NCBI RefSeq assembly: GCF_000220505.1
Contig: NZ_AFPJ01000055.1
Location: 1-55,996, forward strand
DNA from: Microbulbifer agarilyticus S89
GTDB lineage: Bacteria; Pseudomonadota; Gammaproteobacteria; Pseudomonadales; Cellvibrionaceae
DNA length: 55,996 nucleotides
Direction: 5' to 3'
Below, piece after piece: positions 7,301-16,387 of this stretch. The translations under genes and the position numbers were made by a program. Under the pieces are notes generated by a model. The model saw only the letters and a list, made by a program, of their open reading frames with translations. It searched no databases and had not been told where the DNA came from. Within the stretch, counting starts at the first letter, position 1, and each line of letters begins with the position of its first letter.

Positions 7301-10281
7301 TCCGCCACCTGTTTATTCACCGCAAAGAACGCGCCGGACAATGGAAACTACCAGGGCTTCGTGTGACGCCACTAACTACCCATGCTGGCGGCGCAAAATT
7401 TGATCTCACGCTCTCGATACTGGAGGGAGATTCGACCCTCGCCGGCACACTGGAATATCGCTCGGCACTGTTCGACCGGCAAACAGCAAAAAATCTTGCG
7501 CTCAATCTGGAACAACTGTTGAGCAGTATCGCGGCCATGCCTGACAAGCCACTCGCAGAACTGCCATTACTCGCTGCGGAAGAGTACCGTCAGGTAACCC
7601 AGCAGTGGAACCAGACCCAGGCAGAGCTCCCCATGGAAGCCACGGTGCCACAGCAGTTCCACCAGCAGGTGAAGGTCCATGCAGACAAAACCGCAGTAAT
7701 CGGCGCGGATACCCAGCTCAGTTACCAACAGCTCAACCTGCGCGCGGAAGGGTTTGCACAGGAACTACGCGCGCGCGGGGTTAAGCCCGGGGCTTTGGTC
7801 GCCATATGTATGCAGCGTTCGACCAACCTGATGGTGGCGCTACTGGCGGTGTGGAAGGCGGGTGGTGCCTTTGTTCCTCTGGACCCGATGTTTCCCGCGG
7901 AACGGCTCGGCCACATCCTGGACGACAGCGGTACCAAGTTGCTGGTAACTGACAATGCCAGCCGCGACAAGCTACCCGCGTTCACCGGTGAAACAATCTT
8001 GTTGGACGAAAACTGCGAATTCAAAGCCTGTGAACAGCATCCATCACAGGCAGTCTCTTCGCCGCAAGCTCAGCCAGATGCGCCGGCCTATGTTATTTAC
8101 ACTTCCGGCTCTACCGGCCGCCCGAAGGGCGTGCAGATATCCCAGCGCAGCCTGGTAAATTTTCTCTGTTCCATGCAGAAAGAACCTGGCTTCTCCGCGG
8201 ACGATACGCTGCTCGCACTCACCACGGTCTGCTTCGATATCGCCCTGCTGGAACTGTTCCTCCCTCTACTGAGCGGTGGCCGGCTGGTGATTCAGGACTG
8301 GAAGCAATCACGCGATCCCAAGGCAATACAGGCAACCTTGCAGCGCGAGAATATCCGCGTGATGCAGGCGACACCGTCTACCTGGCGCATGCTCCTTGAC
8401 CACGGCTGGCAAGGTGATCCTGCAGTGCGAGTCCTGTGTGGCGGCGAGGCCATGGGCAAGGACCTGGCGAGCCGGCTGCTGGATTGTGGACTGGAGGTCT
8501 GGAACCTCTACGGGCCCACCGAAACCACAATCTGGTCATCCGTCTGTGCCGTGGAATCTCCGGAGGACGCGGCATTTATTGGCATGCCCATTGCGAATAC
8601 CACACTCTACGTATTGGATTCCGCAGCCCAGCCACTGCCGGTGGGTGTACCAGGTGAACTATGTATTGGCGGCGCAGGGGTTGCGATCGGTTACTACAAA
8701 CGCGAGCAGCTCACCCGAGAAAGATTTTTCTCTTGCGAGGCCCTCGATGGTGAGCGGCTATACCGCACCGGCGACTTGGCGGTGCGCCATCGCGATGGCC
8801 GTATCGAATATCTCGGACGTATGGACCATCAGGTTAAGATCCGCGGATTCCGAGTCGAAGTTGGCGAAATCGAAGCACGCATTGCCGAAATCCCGTCGGT
8901 GCGACAGTGTGTGGTCATCGCACACGACGACGAGTCCGGTGGAAAATACTTGGCAGCCTATCTGCTCGGCCAGCACCCAGAGAATTCCGAGCCAACTACT
9001 GCCAACATACCTTCCTCCGACATACCTTCCTTCCATATACCCACGAGTGAGGACCTGCGCCGGCAGCTTCGCCTCACCCTCCCGGAGTATATGGTGCCAT
9101 CCCTGTTTATCGCGGTGCAGTCATTTCCGCTCACTCCCAATGGCAAGGTGGACCGCAAGGCGTTTACTGCTCCGGATACTGGCGCAAATGTTCAATCCAC
9201 TGAGCCGCACCCTACACCCAGCACTGTGATCGAACAACAAAGCAAAACAGTTGGTGAAACTTCCAAGGCAGCAGCAACCTCCGAAGAAATCAGTAAAATC
9301 ATTCGGGATGTATTCGAAAGTCAGCTCAAAATCTCCGTAACGAGTATGGAAAGCAGTTTCTTCGATCTAGGTGGTCACTCCCTTTCAGCACTCAACGTGA
9401 TTGCACAACTGAACAAGCTTTTTGCGCTTGAGCTGCCACCGACACTATTGTTCGACTTCCCCAGTGTCAGTGCACTATCACAGGCCATCTCCCAATTCCG
9501 CGATGGAAAAACCGAGGCACAAGTGCTTGCCACGGCAACCATCGATGAGAAAACGGAGCTGCAGGTCAACAGCATCCTGACGCGTTTGCGCGACAACCAG
9601 CAGGCTAGTGATCTACCGAGCTTTCCCCATGGCATGAAGATGCAGCGTTCCAAAATTGCGAGCAGGCTGCTGGCGCCGTTGTTCGCAATAAAACGGCATC
9701 TGGTACGTACCGCCTTACAGAAGCTGATACTGAAACTGGAGGGCGGCTCCACATTCAGCCTGACCATGCGGGACCTCTATCGCAAGTATTACGATATTCA
9801 GGTGGGTGACTTCACCAGTGTCCGGTTTGAACCGTCCAAGTTGAAGCGCTACACCCGCGTTGGCAAGTACTCCACAATTTATCCGACGGTCCAATTCCAG
9901 ACCGCAGACCACCCCCGCAATACCCTGTCTACCCACGGCATTTTTTATCATTCCCGTCTTGGTTTCAGTACGGGTTACGAACTTGATCGCACCAATATCG
10001 AAGTAGGCAACGATGTATGGATCGGCGACGGAGCAAAAATACTCTACCCAACGCAAAAAATCGGGGACGGTGCAGTGATCGCCGCAGGTGCTGTGGTTAT
10101 CGAAGACGTGCCGCCCTATGCAGTCGTAGCCGGCTACCCGGCACGGGTCGTACGCTATCGTTTTTCGCAAGACACCATTGCCAAACTGCTGGAGCTACAG
10201 TGGTGGAGTATGTCCGGCAGGCAGCTACACCATAGCCGTCGGGAGTTTTTGAAGCCTCTGGAGGGAGAACGCATTCGGTAA
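4315..10281 (+). CDS. Non-ribosomal peptide synthetase, A-PCP-C-A-PCP fused to a hexapeptide (CatB/XAT-like) acyltransferase
   Basis: This 1988-residue assembly line activates two building blocks and joins them. A1 spans about 15-520 (YIIYTSGSTGTPKG at 169-182, GRRDFQVKIRGFR near 420, PNNKVDR near 510). PCP1 has GGHS with carrier Ser568. The C domain runs from about 650 to 1085 with HHIIYDN at 782-788. A2 spans about 1095-1620 (YVIYTSGSTGRPKG at 1259, PNGKVDR near 1610). PCP2 carries Ser1689. Residues about 1815-1960 are a left-handed beta-helix acyltransferase ending in the XAT/CatB signature (EVGNDVWIGDGA, VPPYAVVAGYPARVVRYRF, LLELQWW). There is no thioesterase, reductase or epimerase, so release probably uses this last domain. 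By alignment with GrsA the A2 pocket reads DILQLGLIWK, the glycine code, while A1 reads IAYHTGGTIK and lacks the usual Asp. ATG 4315 follows GAAAGG and overlaps the methyltransferase stop. Confidence 0.93.
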   Translation: MTTVEATAQNATEFTLADTEQSVAQRFETLVERYGERLAITDTSGSVTYSALNQLANRFAHQIIARVPAEKPARVALYLEKGIPQIAAILAILKCGHTYVPIDPAFPQARNRYIYQESQAALIISNGASLAAAQELAGDDTAVLNLDAVPEHNDSNNPGVSVSPDTLAYIIYTSGSTGTPKGVVQNNRNLLHGCMRRSNLQHVTPEDRMTLLYSCSVIASVYCIFGALLNGAALFPYDFHKEGVAKLADWMQSRRITIYHSVASLFREFAAQYRPEEDNHFAIRLVTFGGERVLTSDIELARKVFSPDIEFYTGLGSTETGTIRYYHIGPDTALDGDVVPIGYPVEGVDILLLDENGVEVAPGQVGEITARSRYLALGYWKNLEASAKAFSRDRQDPRITIYRTGDLGQMDADGLLHHRGRRDFQVKIRGFRVEVSEVEARLLAHPDIVEAVIVAREHQRETQLVAYLVPVAGRAPSVQQLRDHMSATLSYYMIPTLYVQLEQLPKTPNNKVDRNALPSVTESLTLPGTPYMPAQGKTEARLVEYCQELLGKDAVSITDNFFALGGHSLNATQLLARINEQFDVNLSMRSIFEEKDLSALAAHIDTLVTTHAGARKRSSTNSSTHNGSDSGSEIHGIEQGIAPAPVGTRIPLSSAQKRMWLAEKLWGNSRAYKISNSVLLRGALNITALEQALATVLERHDILRTVFPEDADGPYQQVLPRTSFSLNTIDLRREPQKGRATRALAYCQKLLREADALAQGPLFHAHLIRIEDETAILALSFHHIIYDNIWSSGIFFTELGKLYGALDTGKTIALPSQSLQFADYAYWEQQRGVSPTYREQLNYWRNQLAALPSPLDIPSDRARPATPDFSGGMVTFKLPATLTAELQLLARQESATSFMLLLAAWQLLLHRYTQQNDILVGTPSGRRPHTQTENMIGLFINTLVMRTDFSVVNCFRDLLRQVRSTTIDAFSNDQVPFEDLVAELNPPRGSGEPPFFRHLFIHRKERAGQWKLPGLRVTPLTTHAGGAKFDLTLSILEGDSTLAGTLEYRSALFDRQTAKNLALNLEQLLSSIAAMPDKPLAELPLLAAEEYRQVTQQWNQTQAELPMEATVPQQFHQQVKVHADKTAVIGADTQLSYQQLNLRAEGFAQELRARGVKPGALVAICMQRSTNLMVALLAVWKAGGAFVPLDPMFPAERLGHILDDSGTKLLVTDNASRDKLPAFTGETILLDENCEFKACEQHPSQAVSSPQAQPDAPAYVIYTSGSTGRPKGVQISQRSLVNFLCSMQKEPGFSADDTLLALTTVCFDIALLELFLPLLSGGRLVIQDWKQSRDPKAIQATLQRENIRVMQATPSTWRMLLDHGWQGDPAVRVLCGGEAMGKDLASRLLDCGLEVWNLYGPTETTIWSSVCAVESPEDAAFIGMPIANTTLYVLDSAAQPLPVGVPGELCIGGAGVAIGYYKREQLTRERFFSCEALDGERLYRTGDLAVRHRDGRIEYLGRMDHQVKIRGFRVEVGEIEARIAEIPSVRQCVVIAHDDESGGKYLAAYLLGQHPENSEPTTANIPSSDIPSFHIPTSEDLRRQLRLTLPEYMVPSLFIAVQSFPLTPNGKVDRKAFTAPDTGANVQSTEPHPTPSTVIEQQSKTVGETSKAAATSEEISKIIRDVFESQLKISVTSMESSFFDLGGHSLSALNVIAQLNKLFALELPPTLLFDFPSVSALSQAISQFRDGKTEAQVLATATIDEKTELQVNSILTRLRDNQQASDLPSFPHGMKMQRSKIASRLLAPLFAIKRHLVRTALQKLILKLEGGSTFSLTMRDLYRKYYDIQVGDFTSVRFEPSKLKRYTRVGKYSTIYPTVQFQTADHPRNTLSTHGIFYHSRLGFSTGYELDRTNIEVGNDVWIGDGAKILYPTQKIGDGAVIAAGAVVIEDVPPYAVVAGYPARVVRYRFSQDTIAKLLELQWWSMSGRQLHHSRREFLKPLEGERIR

Positions 10282-10339
10282 TCAGGCGCATGTGAATTGC
10301 TCATCGATATGCCAAAACTAAATCAGAAAGGACCTGATA

Positions 10340-11614
10340 ATGCCGTCGGAAGTTGAAACGACTATGCAGCCGGAGACGAGCGCCGAACTTGAACAAGCAA
10401 GCTTCGTCTCTGCTACAGCAGATACGCAGAGTGCATCGATTGATGATGACTTCGCACCACAGGTCGCTTGTACAGAGGATGAGGCGCGCCTGCTATTGTG
10501 GCGCTGGGAGTCATTTTCCCCGTCGTACGGCGATGCACCCAGCTCACTCCACGCACATTCCAGTTTCTATCTACCTTTCGCTACATCCAATAGCGCTTGC
10601 CGAAGTCCGCGTGTGGTTCTCTGGGATTCCGCTACTGCTCCTCGAGGAATTTTAATCGCCCGTATCGCGATGACCAGAGCCAAGTGCTCGCTGGGACCAG
10701 TCTCGCTGCCAATGCCACTACTGAAGACCCTGGAAATCGTACACGGCGGATTCATCGCCGACAGTCCCGAGGTAGCACAACAGCAGCTGCAGTACCTTCG
10801 CGACCTATTGGCCAGCAAGGAAATCGATTGTGTCGCAGTACACCATCTTCGCTGCGACAGTGCACCCGGGGAAGCCTTGTCGCACGGTCTGCGCCAGGCA
10901 GACGAAGGCAATCCGGTTCATACGGAGCATTGGTACACCGAGCTAACCGATTGCAACGGCGAGGCGGTGATCACCAACTCCTCGAAAACACGCGGTTCCT
11001 TCCGGCGCAAAGATCGCAAGCTGGAGCGGCACTTCGACAACAAGATCCATATCGTTGAAATCACTCACGCTGACCAGATAAGGTCCCTGATCACCGCAGC
11101 CAGCAACATTGGTGACCAGAGCTATCAGGGCAGCCTGGGTGTCGGCGTGCGCGACAATCCTCACTGGCGGAATGTTTTGCGTATTCTTGCAGACAATGGC
11201 CAGTTAAGGGGCTTCTTGTTACAAGCGGATGGGAAGAACATTGCGTATGCGGTCGGCGGTTTGTGCAACGGCTGCTTCTGCTATATGGCCGCCTCTTTTC
11301 TGCCCGAACATCGTGAAATTGCCCCCGGTGGTTACCTGTTGCGTCGGATCCTGGAAAAACTACAAGCCGAGGGCGTGCGCTGGTTTGATTTTGGTTTTGG
11401 TGATGCGAGCTACAAGGCGTTATACGGCAATAAGAATGACAGGGAAGTCACTCTGCACTTCTACAGCAACTCTATCGCGGCGCAGATCACGCGACTGGCG
11501 GATGGGGTGACGCGGGTGGGCAAGCAGTGGGTGCGCGCTTTGCTGGTGAAAAGCGGTCTGATGGCCTGGACGAAACGCCAATGGCGCCGTCGTCTCGAGC
11601 ATCGCAGCAAATAG
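10340..11614 (+). CDS. GNAT-family acyltransferase of the CelD / Acetyltransf_6 type
   Basis: A 424-residue protein whose C-terminal half (about 210-400) matches the Acetyltransf_6 GNAT fold found in CelD-like and FemAB-like proteins of polysaccharide loci. Visible landmarks are the basic FRRKDRKLERHF, the acceptor-side AYAVGGLCNGCFCY and the closing WFDFGFGDASYKALYG. The first ~60 residues are low-complexity and acidic. The start is ATG 10340, six bases after AGAAAGGA. It follows the NRPS by 58 bases in the same direction and is very likely co-transcribed. Acylation of a sugar amine or transfer of an aminoacyl group are both possible; the substrate cannot be read. Confidence 0.82.
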   Translation: MPSEVETTMQPETSAELEQASFVSATADTQSASIDDDFAPQVACTEDEARLLLWRWESFSPSYGDAPSSLHAHSSFYLPFATSNSACRSPRVVLWDSATAPRGILIARIAMTRAKCSLGPVSLPMPLLKTLEIVHGGFIADSPEVAQQQLQYLRDLLASKEIDCVAVHHLRCDSAPGEALSHGLRQADEGNPVHTEHWYTELTDCNGEAVITNSSKTRGSFRRKDRKLERHFDNKIHIVEITHADQIRSLITAASNIGDQSYQGSLGVGVRDNPHWRNVLRILADNGQLRGFLLQADGKNIAYAVGGLCNGCFCYMAASFLPEHREIAPGGYLLRRILEKLQAEGVRWFDFGFGDASYKALYGNKNDREVTLHFYSNSIAAQITRLADGVTRVGKQWVRALLVKSGLMAWTKRQWRRRLEHRSK

Positions 11615-11652
11615 CGAAACGGTATCTGGCGGCGACGGGTACCCCGCACCGA

Positions 11653-12507
11653 CTAGGCAAGTTCGCGACTGGACTCATCCCGTTGCCAGCGATACCGCGC
11701 ATTTCCATATCGGTAGCGCCAGGCATTCAGGTAACTGAGAGCATTAATCCCGTAATATACCAGCAACTCCAACATGCTCGGGCGCTGTGTAAACACCGCA
11801 TGACTGCGCGTCTTGGGCGTATGGCATTCAGCCAACTGCAATAGCTGCAGCTTGCCCAGTTTGCTACGGGTCTTGATCTTCAGCAGATCCAGGATACCTT
11901 TTGGTGCAACGACGCGGCTCTGACTTTTCCGACTCACCACAATATTTTCATAACCGAAAACCGCGCGCACATAGCCGTCGTCAGAAATAATATCCGGAAA
12001 TTGCGTAAAGCGCTCACGCGCGGCGCGGTTCAGTCCATAGACCCCCGCACCATAGCCAAAATCGCTACAGAAGCGCGTTTTTTGCCAGGCGGCATAGTAG
12101 CAACGTACCAGATAGCTACTGCGCGCCATATCCATTATGCCTTCGGGCGCAACCACGACCGGATCCGTATCGCTGCTGTTTTCGCGGCACTGATCCAGCA
12201 GGTGCAGCAGTGATATGTCATCGATACTGACATCCGCATCGACATAAATACGGGGATAACCGAGATCTAGTTTTTCTGCCTCATTAATTGCATGCGTTTT
12301 GCCCGCACGCTGAATATCCAGGCAATGTACCTGTGGGAACTCGCGGCGGACTATCTCCGCAGTGGCATCTGTGCAGCCATTACAGGCAACCAGCACGGAA
12401 TAGTGCCCGAGCAACACTCCGGGATTCACCGCTTCCAACAAGGTCGCGATCGAATGCGCCTCGTTGTATGCAGGGATAATGATCGCAGGCTTGTGCGGGT
12501 CAAGCAT
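11653..12507 (-). CDS. Family 2 glycosyltransferase
   Basis: A 284-residue GT-A fold transferase. It opens with IIIPAYNEAHSIATLLEAV, the GT2 nucleotide-binding start, and carries the metal-binding VDADVSI motif near residue 95. I choose ATG at 12507, since upstream codons in the frame overlap the next gene and do not look like protein; the two genes overlap by eight bases. It ends in a hydrophobic-aromatic segment, consistent with membrane association. It probably adds one sugar of the repeat unit. It is convergent with the GNAT gene across a 38-base gap. Confidence 0.85.
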   Translation of the reverse strand: MLDPHKPAIIIPAYNEAHSIATLLEAVNPGVLLGHYSVLVACNGCTDATAEIVRREFPQVHCLDIQRAGKTHAINEAEKLDLGYPRIYVDADVSIDDISLLHLLDQCRENSSDTDPVVVAPEGIMDMARSSYLVRCYYAAWQKTRFCSDFGYGAGVYGLNRAARERFTQFPDIISDDGYVRAVFGYENIVVSRKSQSRVVAPKGILDLLKIKTRSKLGKLQLLQLAECHTPKTRSHAVFTQRPSMLELLVYYGINALSYLNAWRYRYGNARYRWQRDESSRELA

Positions 12508-13456
12508 TCCGGCGCGCCTTGTGCCATTGCCACTGGTCATCCAAAAACTTTCTCCACACGGACTGCTGCTCCTTACTTCCTTTGCCCAGGTACACCAGCG
12601 TCGAGAAAGCCGCAAAGCGCAACGCGGAACCCAGCGCGACCAACCCACGCGCAACCGCCACGCTCATCGGGGAGCCATGCTTGGCGAAGTACTGGAATTT
12701 CGCGCGATACAGGTGGTTGAGCTTGTTGATGCCAGAGAGCGTCTTACTACCTGCGTGCAATACCACGGCACTACCGGTGACCCGCGGCTGGGCACCGAGG
12801 GCACGCGCCCGCCGACAAAGATCTATTTCCTCGGAATACAGGAAAAATTCCTCATCAAATCCATTCAACATTCGAAACAGAGCCTGATCGATCAGTAGAA
12901 AGCAGCCAGATACCGCATCTACCCCTGCCCCCTTGCACAAGGTACGCGGAGAATAGCCACCGCTAGTGCGTCCGAGGGTCCTGCGCAACAGGAAGTCCCC
13001 ACCGAGACTCCAGCTCAGCAAGTCGACCAGGGAAGGTTCCCGCCACGCGGACTTGCCGTCATAGGCCCCCTGCTCGTCACAGGTTACACCGCCCCAGATC
13101 CCGGCACCGGGCGTGGCCGTCGCGAAGGCCAGCAAGTTAGCCAGGCTATCGTGCTGCAGGCGTACATCAGGATTGAGAAACAGAATCGGCGCCGGATTAT
13201 CAATTGCCGCGGCACCGAGATTGCAGCCAGCGGCGAAGCCAATGTTCCGCTCCGATTCGATCAGCTGAATTTTTGGAGACAGGGGGCTCAGGATAGCCAG
13301 CGAATCATCCATCGAAGCGTTGTCGACAACAATGAACTTGATCACTTCCGGAGGCAAGTCACCGTCATCGATGTCCCTAAGCAACCTGACAATGTCGGCA
13401 CCACAGTTGTAACAGACAATAACAATATTGAGCCGGGTCATATTGGACACACCCAT
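12500..13456 (-). CDS. Family 2 glycosyltransferase, rhamnosyltransferase-like
   Basis: A 318-residue GT2 enzyme with IVIVCYNCGADIVRLL at the N terminus, VVDNASMDDS, the metal-site region ILFLNPDVRL and the acceptor-side EEIDLCRRARALG, an arrangement common in RfbF/WbbL-type rhamnosyltransferases. The start is ambiguous: ATG 13456 has GGAG directly against it, while ATG 13441 (MTRLNIVIV) fits the family start better but has no well-spaced ribosome site. The sugar donor is not predictable from sequence. Confidence 0.86.
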   Translation of the reverse strand: MGVSNMTRLNIVIVCYNCGADIVRLLRDIDDGDLPPEVIKFIVVDNASMDDSLAILSPLSPKIQLIESERNIGFAAGCNLGAAAIDNPAPILFLNPDVRLQHDSLANLLAFATATPGAGIWGGVTCDEQGAYDGKSAWREPSLVDLLSWSLGGDFLLRRTLGRTSGGYSPRTLCKGAGVDAVSGCFLLIDQALFRMLNGFDEEFFLYSEEIDLCRRARALGAQPRVTGSAVVLHAGSKTLSGINKLNHLYRAKFQYFAKHGSPMSVAVARGLVALGSALRFAAFSTLVYLGKGSKEQQSVWRKFLDDQWQWHKARRNA

Positions 13457-13480
13457 CTCCAGAATTTATTGAAATAACGT

Positions 13481-14830
13481 CTAGCTTGACGTCGCTGGGA
13501 CCAGCGCGTTTTGCGCTGTTTTCACCCCACCAGGCAGTGGGCGACGGAGTTCGGTTACCGCAACAACCGCACCGCAGAAAAGATAGAACAGGCACACCAT
13601 CTGGCCAAAATACGATACGGCGAGAAAACTGACACAATGTACAAACAACGCCACCGCCATACCCCACAGCAGCCGGCTCTGCGCATGAGAGCGGGTAAAT
13701 CGCTGCGCACGGCCAAGGCGGACAAACAGGGTCAACAGGAAGCAGCAAAACAGTAACAGCTGGACGATCCCGCCATCGACACCTTCGAGTACATACTGGT
13801 TCGTAATGTCCTGCATGCCCCAGCCCCAATGTGCGGTTGCGATAGTGCCGAAGGCCCACCACTCGCCGACATGATTGATGGACTGCTGAATCAGGTTGTA
13901 GCGATGCCAGCCCGTCGAGCCACCGGTAATATCAATCCTTGAGAGCAAATGCCAGACGGGGGTATCCATGGAAAAATGCAGAATGGTAAGCACGGCAACC
14001 ATGCTCAGGGCCATCGCGCGCATATAATGGCGGAATGCGTAGCAGGCGAGTCCGGCGAAACCACACATTAGGGCTACCACTGGCGTACTGGACGCAGTCG
14101 CCAGTACGATCAACGGCATACTGGCAATACCGGCAGCAATGAGCAGGCGGGTACCGACTTTTCCCTGCCACAGGGCGACAAGACACGGCAGAATCGTCGC
14201 CCAGCAAATGCCCGCCATAATCGGGTGCATAAAGGGACCCTGGGCCCGCAGCCGGCCATAGCGGGCAAGCGTCTCCGCTGGCACGCCACCAAATATGGAA
14301 AACACATTGCGGCCGCTGAGCTGTTCCAGCATGAAGAATGCGAGCATCGGCAAGGATACGAACGCAAAGCACAGCAGCAATCGCCGCATATCGGCGAACG
14401 AGTGTAAGTACGCCCGGCCAATTAAATAGGCCCCGAAGGTATCAAAGGCACCGCCGGCACTGGTAATCACGCCATCGACACTGCCAACGAGCATCCCCGA
14501 TGCGAGCATATTCCACATCGTGGCCGCCAGGATCAGAGAATCCGCCAGCCCCCAACGTATGGTGCGTAGCTGCCCATTCAGCATTGCCACAGTGAGCGTG
14601 GCCATAATCATGATACGTACAAAGGTAAAATCGAGGGAGAGCACAACGATCCGCTGGGCACCGGGTAACGCGATAGCGATCAGTAGCAGAGGTATCAATT
14701 GGAAGCGGCGCGGCAGCACAAATAATGCGAGCAGGGCGGCCAGCAGCGCGGCCAGTCCTATGGGGTGGACCATTGTCTGGTCCGCCCAAAGGGCGCCCCC
14801 AAAATGCTCCGGCATTACACGTTCAGTCAT
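13481..14830 (-). CDS. Wzy-like O-antigen / exopolysaccharide polymerase
   Basis: A 449-residue integral membrane protein with about a dozen hydrophobic segments starting at residue 22. The large loop in the C-terminal half (about 275-345, containing SRIDITGGSTGWHRYNLIQQ) is placed as the periplasmic loop of O-antigen ligase/polymerase proteins. It would join flipped lipid-linked repeat units into the polymer. It precedes the two GT2 genes with a 24-base gap and is probably transcribed with them. Sequence conservation in this family is low, so the call rests on topology, length and locus context. Confidence 0.78.
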   Translation of the reverse strand: MTERVMPEHFGGALWADQTMVHPIGLAALLAALLALFVLPRRFQLIPLLLIAIALPGAQRIVVLSLDFTFVRIMIMATLTVAMLNGQLRTIRWGLADSLILAATMWNMLASGMLVGSVDGVITSAGGAFDTFGAYLIGRAYLHSFADMRRLLLCFAFVSLPMLAFFMLEQLSGRNVFSIFGGVPAETLARYGRLRAQGPFMHPIMAGICWATILPCLVALWQGKVGTRLLIAAGIASMPLIVLATASSTPVVALMCGFAGLACYAFRHYMRAMALSMVAVLTILHFSMDTPVWHLLSRIDITGGSTGWHRYNLIQQSINHVGEWWAFGTIATAHWGWGMQDITNQYVLEGVDGGIVQLLLFCCFLLTLFVRLGRAQRFTRSHAQSRLLWGMAVALFVHCVSFLAVSYFGQMVCLFYLFCGAVVAVTELRRPLPGGVKTAQNALVPATSS

Positions 14831-14937
14831 CCACGATTACTCCAGAAATTCCTTCCAGATACACCTTCCATAAACACATCTCAGAAAAACGCGCCCATTG
14901 CCATGCCCCGGATTTCGCTCCTTGTGATTTCGACGCA

Positions 14938-16191
14938 CTAGCGCGATTCAACAACAGGCTCACGCAGCCGCTTTCGATAAATTCGTCTTATCGTTCCCAC
15001 GAACGAACGCAACTTGTCCATCAGTTTGAGCTCGCCCAACCAGAATGGAAAAAATGCAAACCCTACGTAATTGGGTACCGCAGCACCAAACAGTCGCAGA
15101 GTATGTAAACGCGCCCATAAATTGCCGCGCGCCGCAAGCAGGTTTGGCTGTGACCGCGGCAGTAATGATGCATCGCGCGCGGTAATTTTCAGATAGCCCG
15201 CGGCAATAGCTGCCTCGACAATCTCCTTGCCCCGTTGGCTGCGAACCACGATCAGAGAGCTGCCCGGCTCGCCCGGGGCGATCTCCCGATACCAGGGGTC
15301 GCCCACGGCAATATCGGCAAATTCACCGGTATGATCGGGACATATGTAACAGCGCCACTGCCGATGACGCTGTAAATAGTCCCAGGATTCCGCATAAGTC
15401 ATCTCGCGCCGTTGGAGCTCATTGTTACTGTCCATAAACTCCAGTGACCAGACACCTGGCCAGCCATTGCCGCGGTAGCGCAGCGAACGAATCGACTCTG
15501 GCGATTTTGCCCCCTGAATCTCGGCAAGCTTCAAAGACGCATTGGTTGAAGGCACACCGGCGCAGAATAAAGCGATACTGACACCCAGATTTTCCTTCAG
15601 TGCTGGGGATACCTTTTGTGCCGCGTGTACCGCCGCTACATCACACGGTTTGCCAATAAACACACAGGGACCATCGGCTTGAGATATCTGTTGCAGCTCC
15701 GCGCAGGGACTCGAGGGTGCATAGCGTGAACCACCTGCCGCAAGTAGCGATGTGCGATCCCGGCTGAACACCGTGCGGTTCCGATAGGGTTGCTCCGGAT
15801 CGGCAGCAGTATGGAGCGCGCCACGCATGTTCTCCCGCTCGAGGCAAAACAGGGCGAGCGCAGTGATTGCGCCGCCGCTGGAGGAACCGCGCCGCACCTC
15901 TTCGTCCGCAGCGTAACCTTCCAACACATCGTAGACAGGCCCCCAGCCGGCTCTCAAATCCTCATGCAGCTGTGGGTCTTTCACGCTGGTTTCATGCTTT
16001 AGCTGCGCGCCTGGGCACGCCGAAAATGCTTTTCCGCTGCTCTCAACATCGGCATTTTTTACCGTTGGACGAATCCCCTCACCGGGGACATCCACCATGG
16101 AATACCGGTTACTCTCAAGCTCTGCGCACACACCGCAACCGGTGCACAGCTGATAATTCCGTACATCTTCAATCGTGTTGATTTTCTGCAT
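14938..16191 (-). CDS. Coenzyme F420 hydrogenase/dehydrogenase beta-subunit (FrhB) family Fe-S flavoprotein
   Basis: A 417-residue FrhB-like protein. The N terminus has a ferredoxin-like cluster motif C16-T-G-C19-G-V-C22 with a fourth ligand at C59-P60. This is followed by RRGSSSGGAITALALF, a hallmark of the FrhB N-terminal domain, and by CYICPDHTGEFADIAVGDPW of the C-terminal domain. Family members bind FAD and a [4Fe-4S] cluster and reduce or oxidise a partner substrate. Relatives inside polysaccharide loci are often next to polysaccharide pyruvyltransferases, as here (196-base gap). The role in glycan synthesis is not established; a redox step on a sugar nucleotide is inference. True F420 use is not implied. 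Confidence 0.86.
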   Translation of the reverse strand: MQKINTIEDVRNYQLCTGCGVCAELESNRYSMVDVPGEGIRPTVKNADVESSGKAFSACPGAQLKHETSVKDPQLHEDLRAGWGPVYDVLEGYAADEEVRRGSSSGGAITALALFCLERENMRGALHTAADPEQPYRNRTVFSRDRTSLLAAGGSRYAPSSPCAELQQISQADGPCVFIGKPCDVAAVHAAQKVSPALKENLGVSIALFCAGVPSTNASLKLAEIQGAKSPESIRSLRYRGNGWPGVWSLEFMDSNNELQRREMTYAESWDYLQRHRQWRCYICPDHTGEFADIAVGDPWYREIAPGEPGSSLIVVRSQRGKEIVEAAIAAGYLKITARDASLLPRSQPNLLAARGNLWARLHTLRLFGAAVPNYVGFAFFPFWLGELKLMDKLRSFVGTIRRIYRKRLREPVVESR

Positions 16192-16387
16192 GAACTTCTA
16201 TATCCGAAAGACTTCTTCGTAACTGCATCAGTCAGAAAACTAAGTCGGCATCGATGCCAGCGGCATCGCCCAGACCTTATAGACCATGAAAATATTAGCT
16301 CAACCCGCGTTTTGCTCGGTGCCGCGCATAGAAAACGGCGCATATAACCAGCACGTGCTCACCGGCTACCTAACCTGTGGCGTCACC

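Noticed and set aside
8396-9229. 277-codon frame within the NRPS
   Set aside because: Same-strand frame shadow inside the second adenylation domain, without its own motifs.
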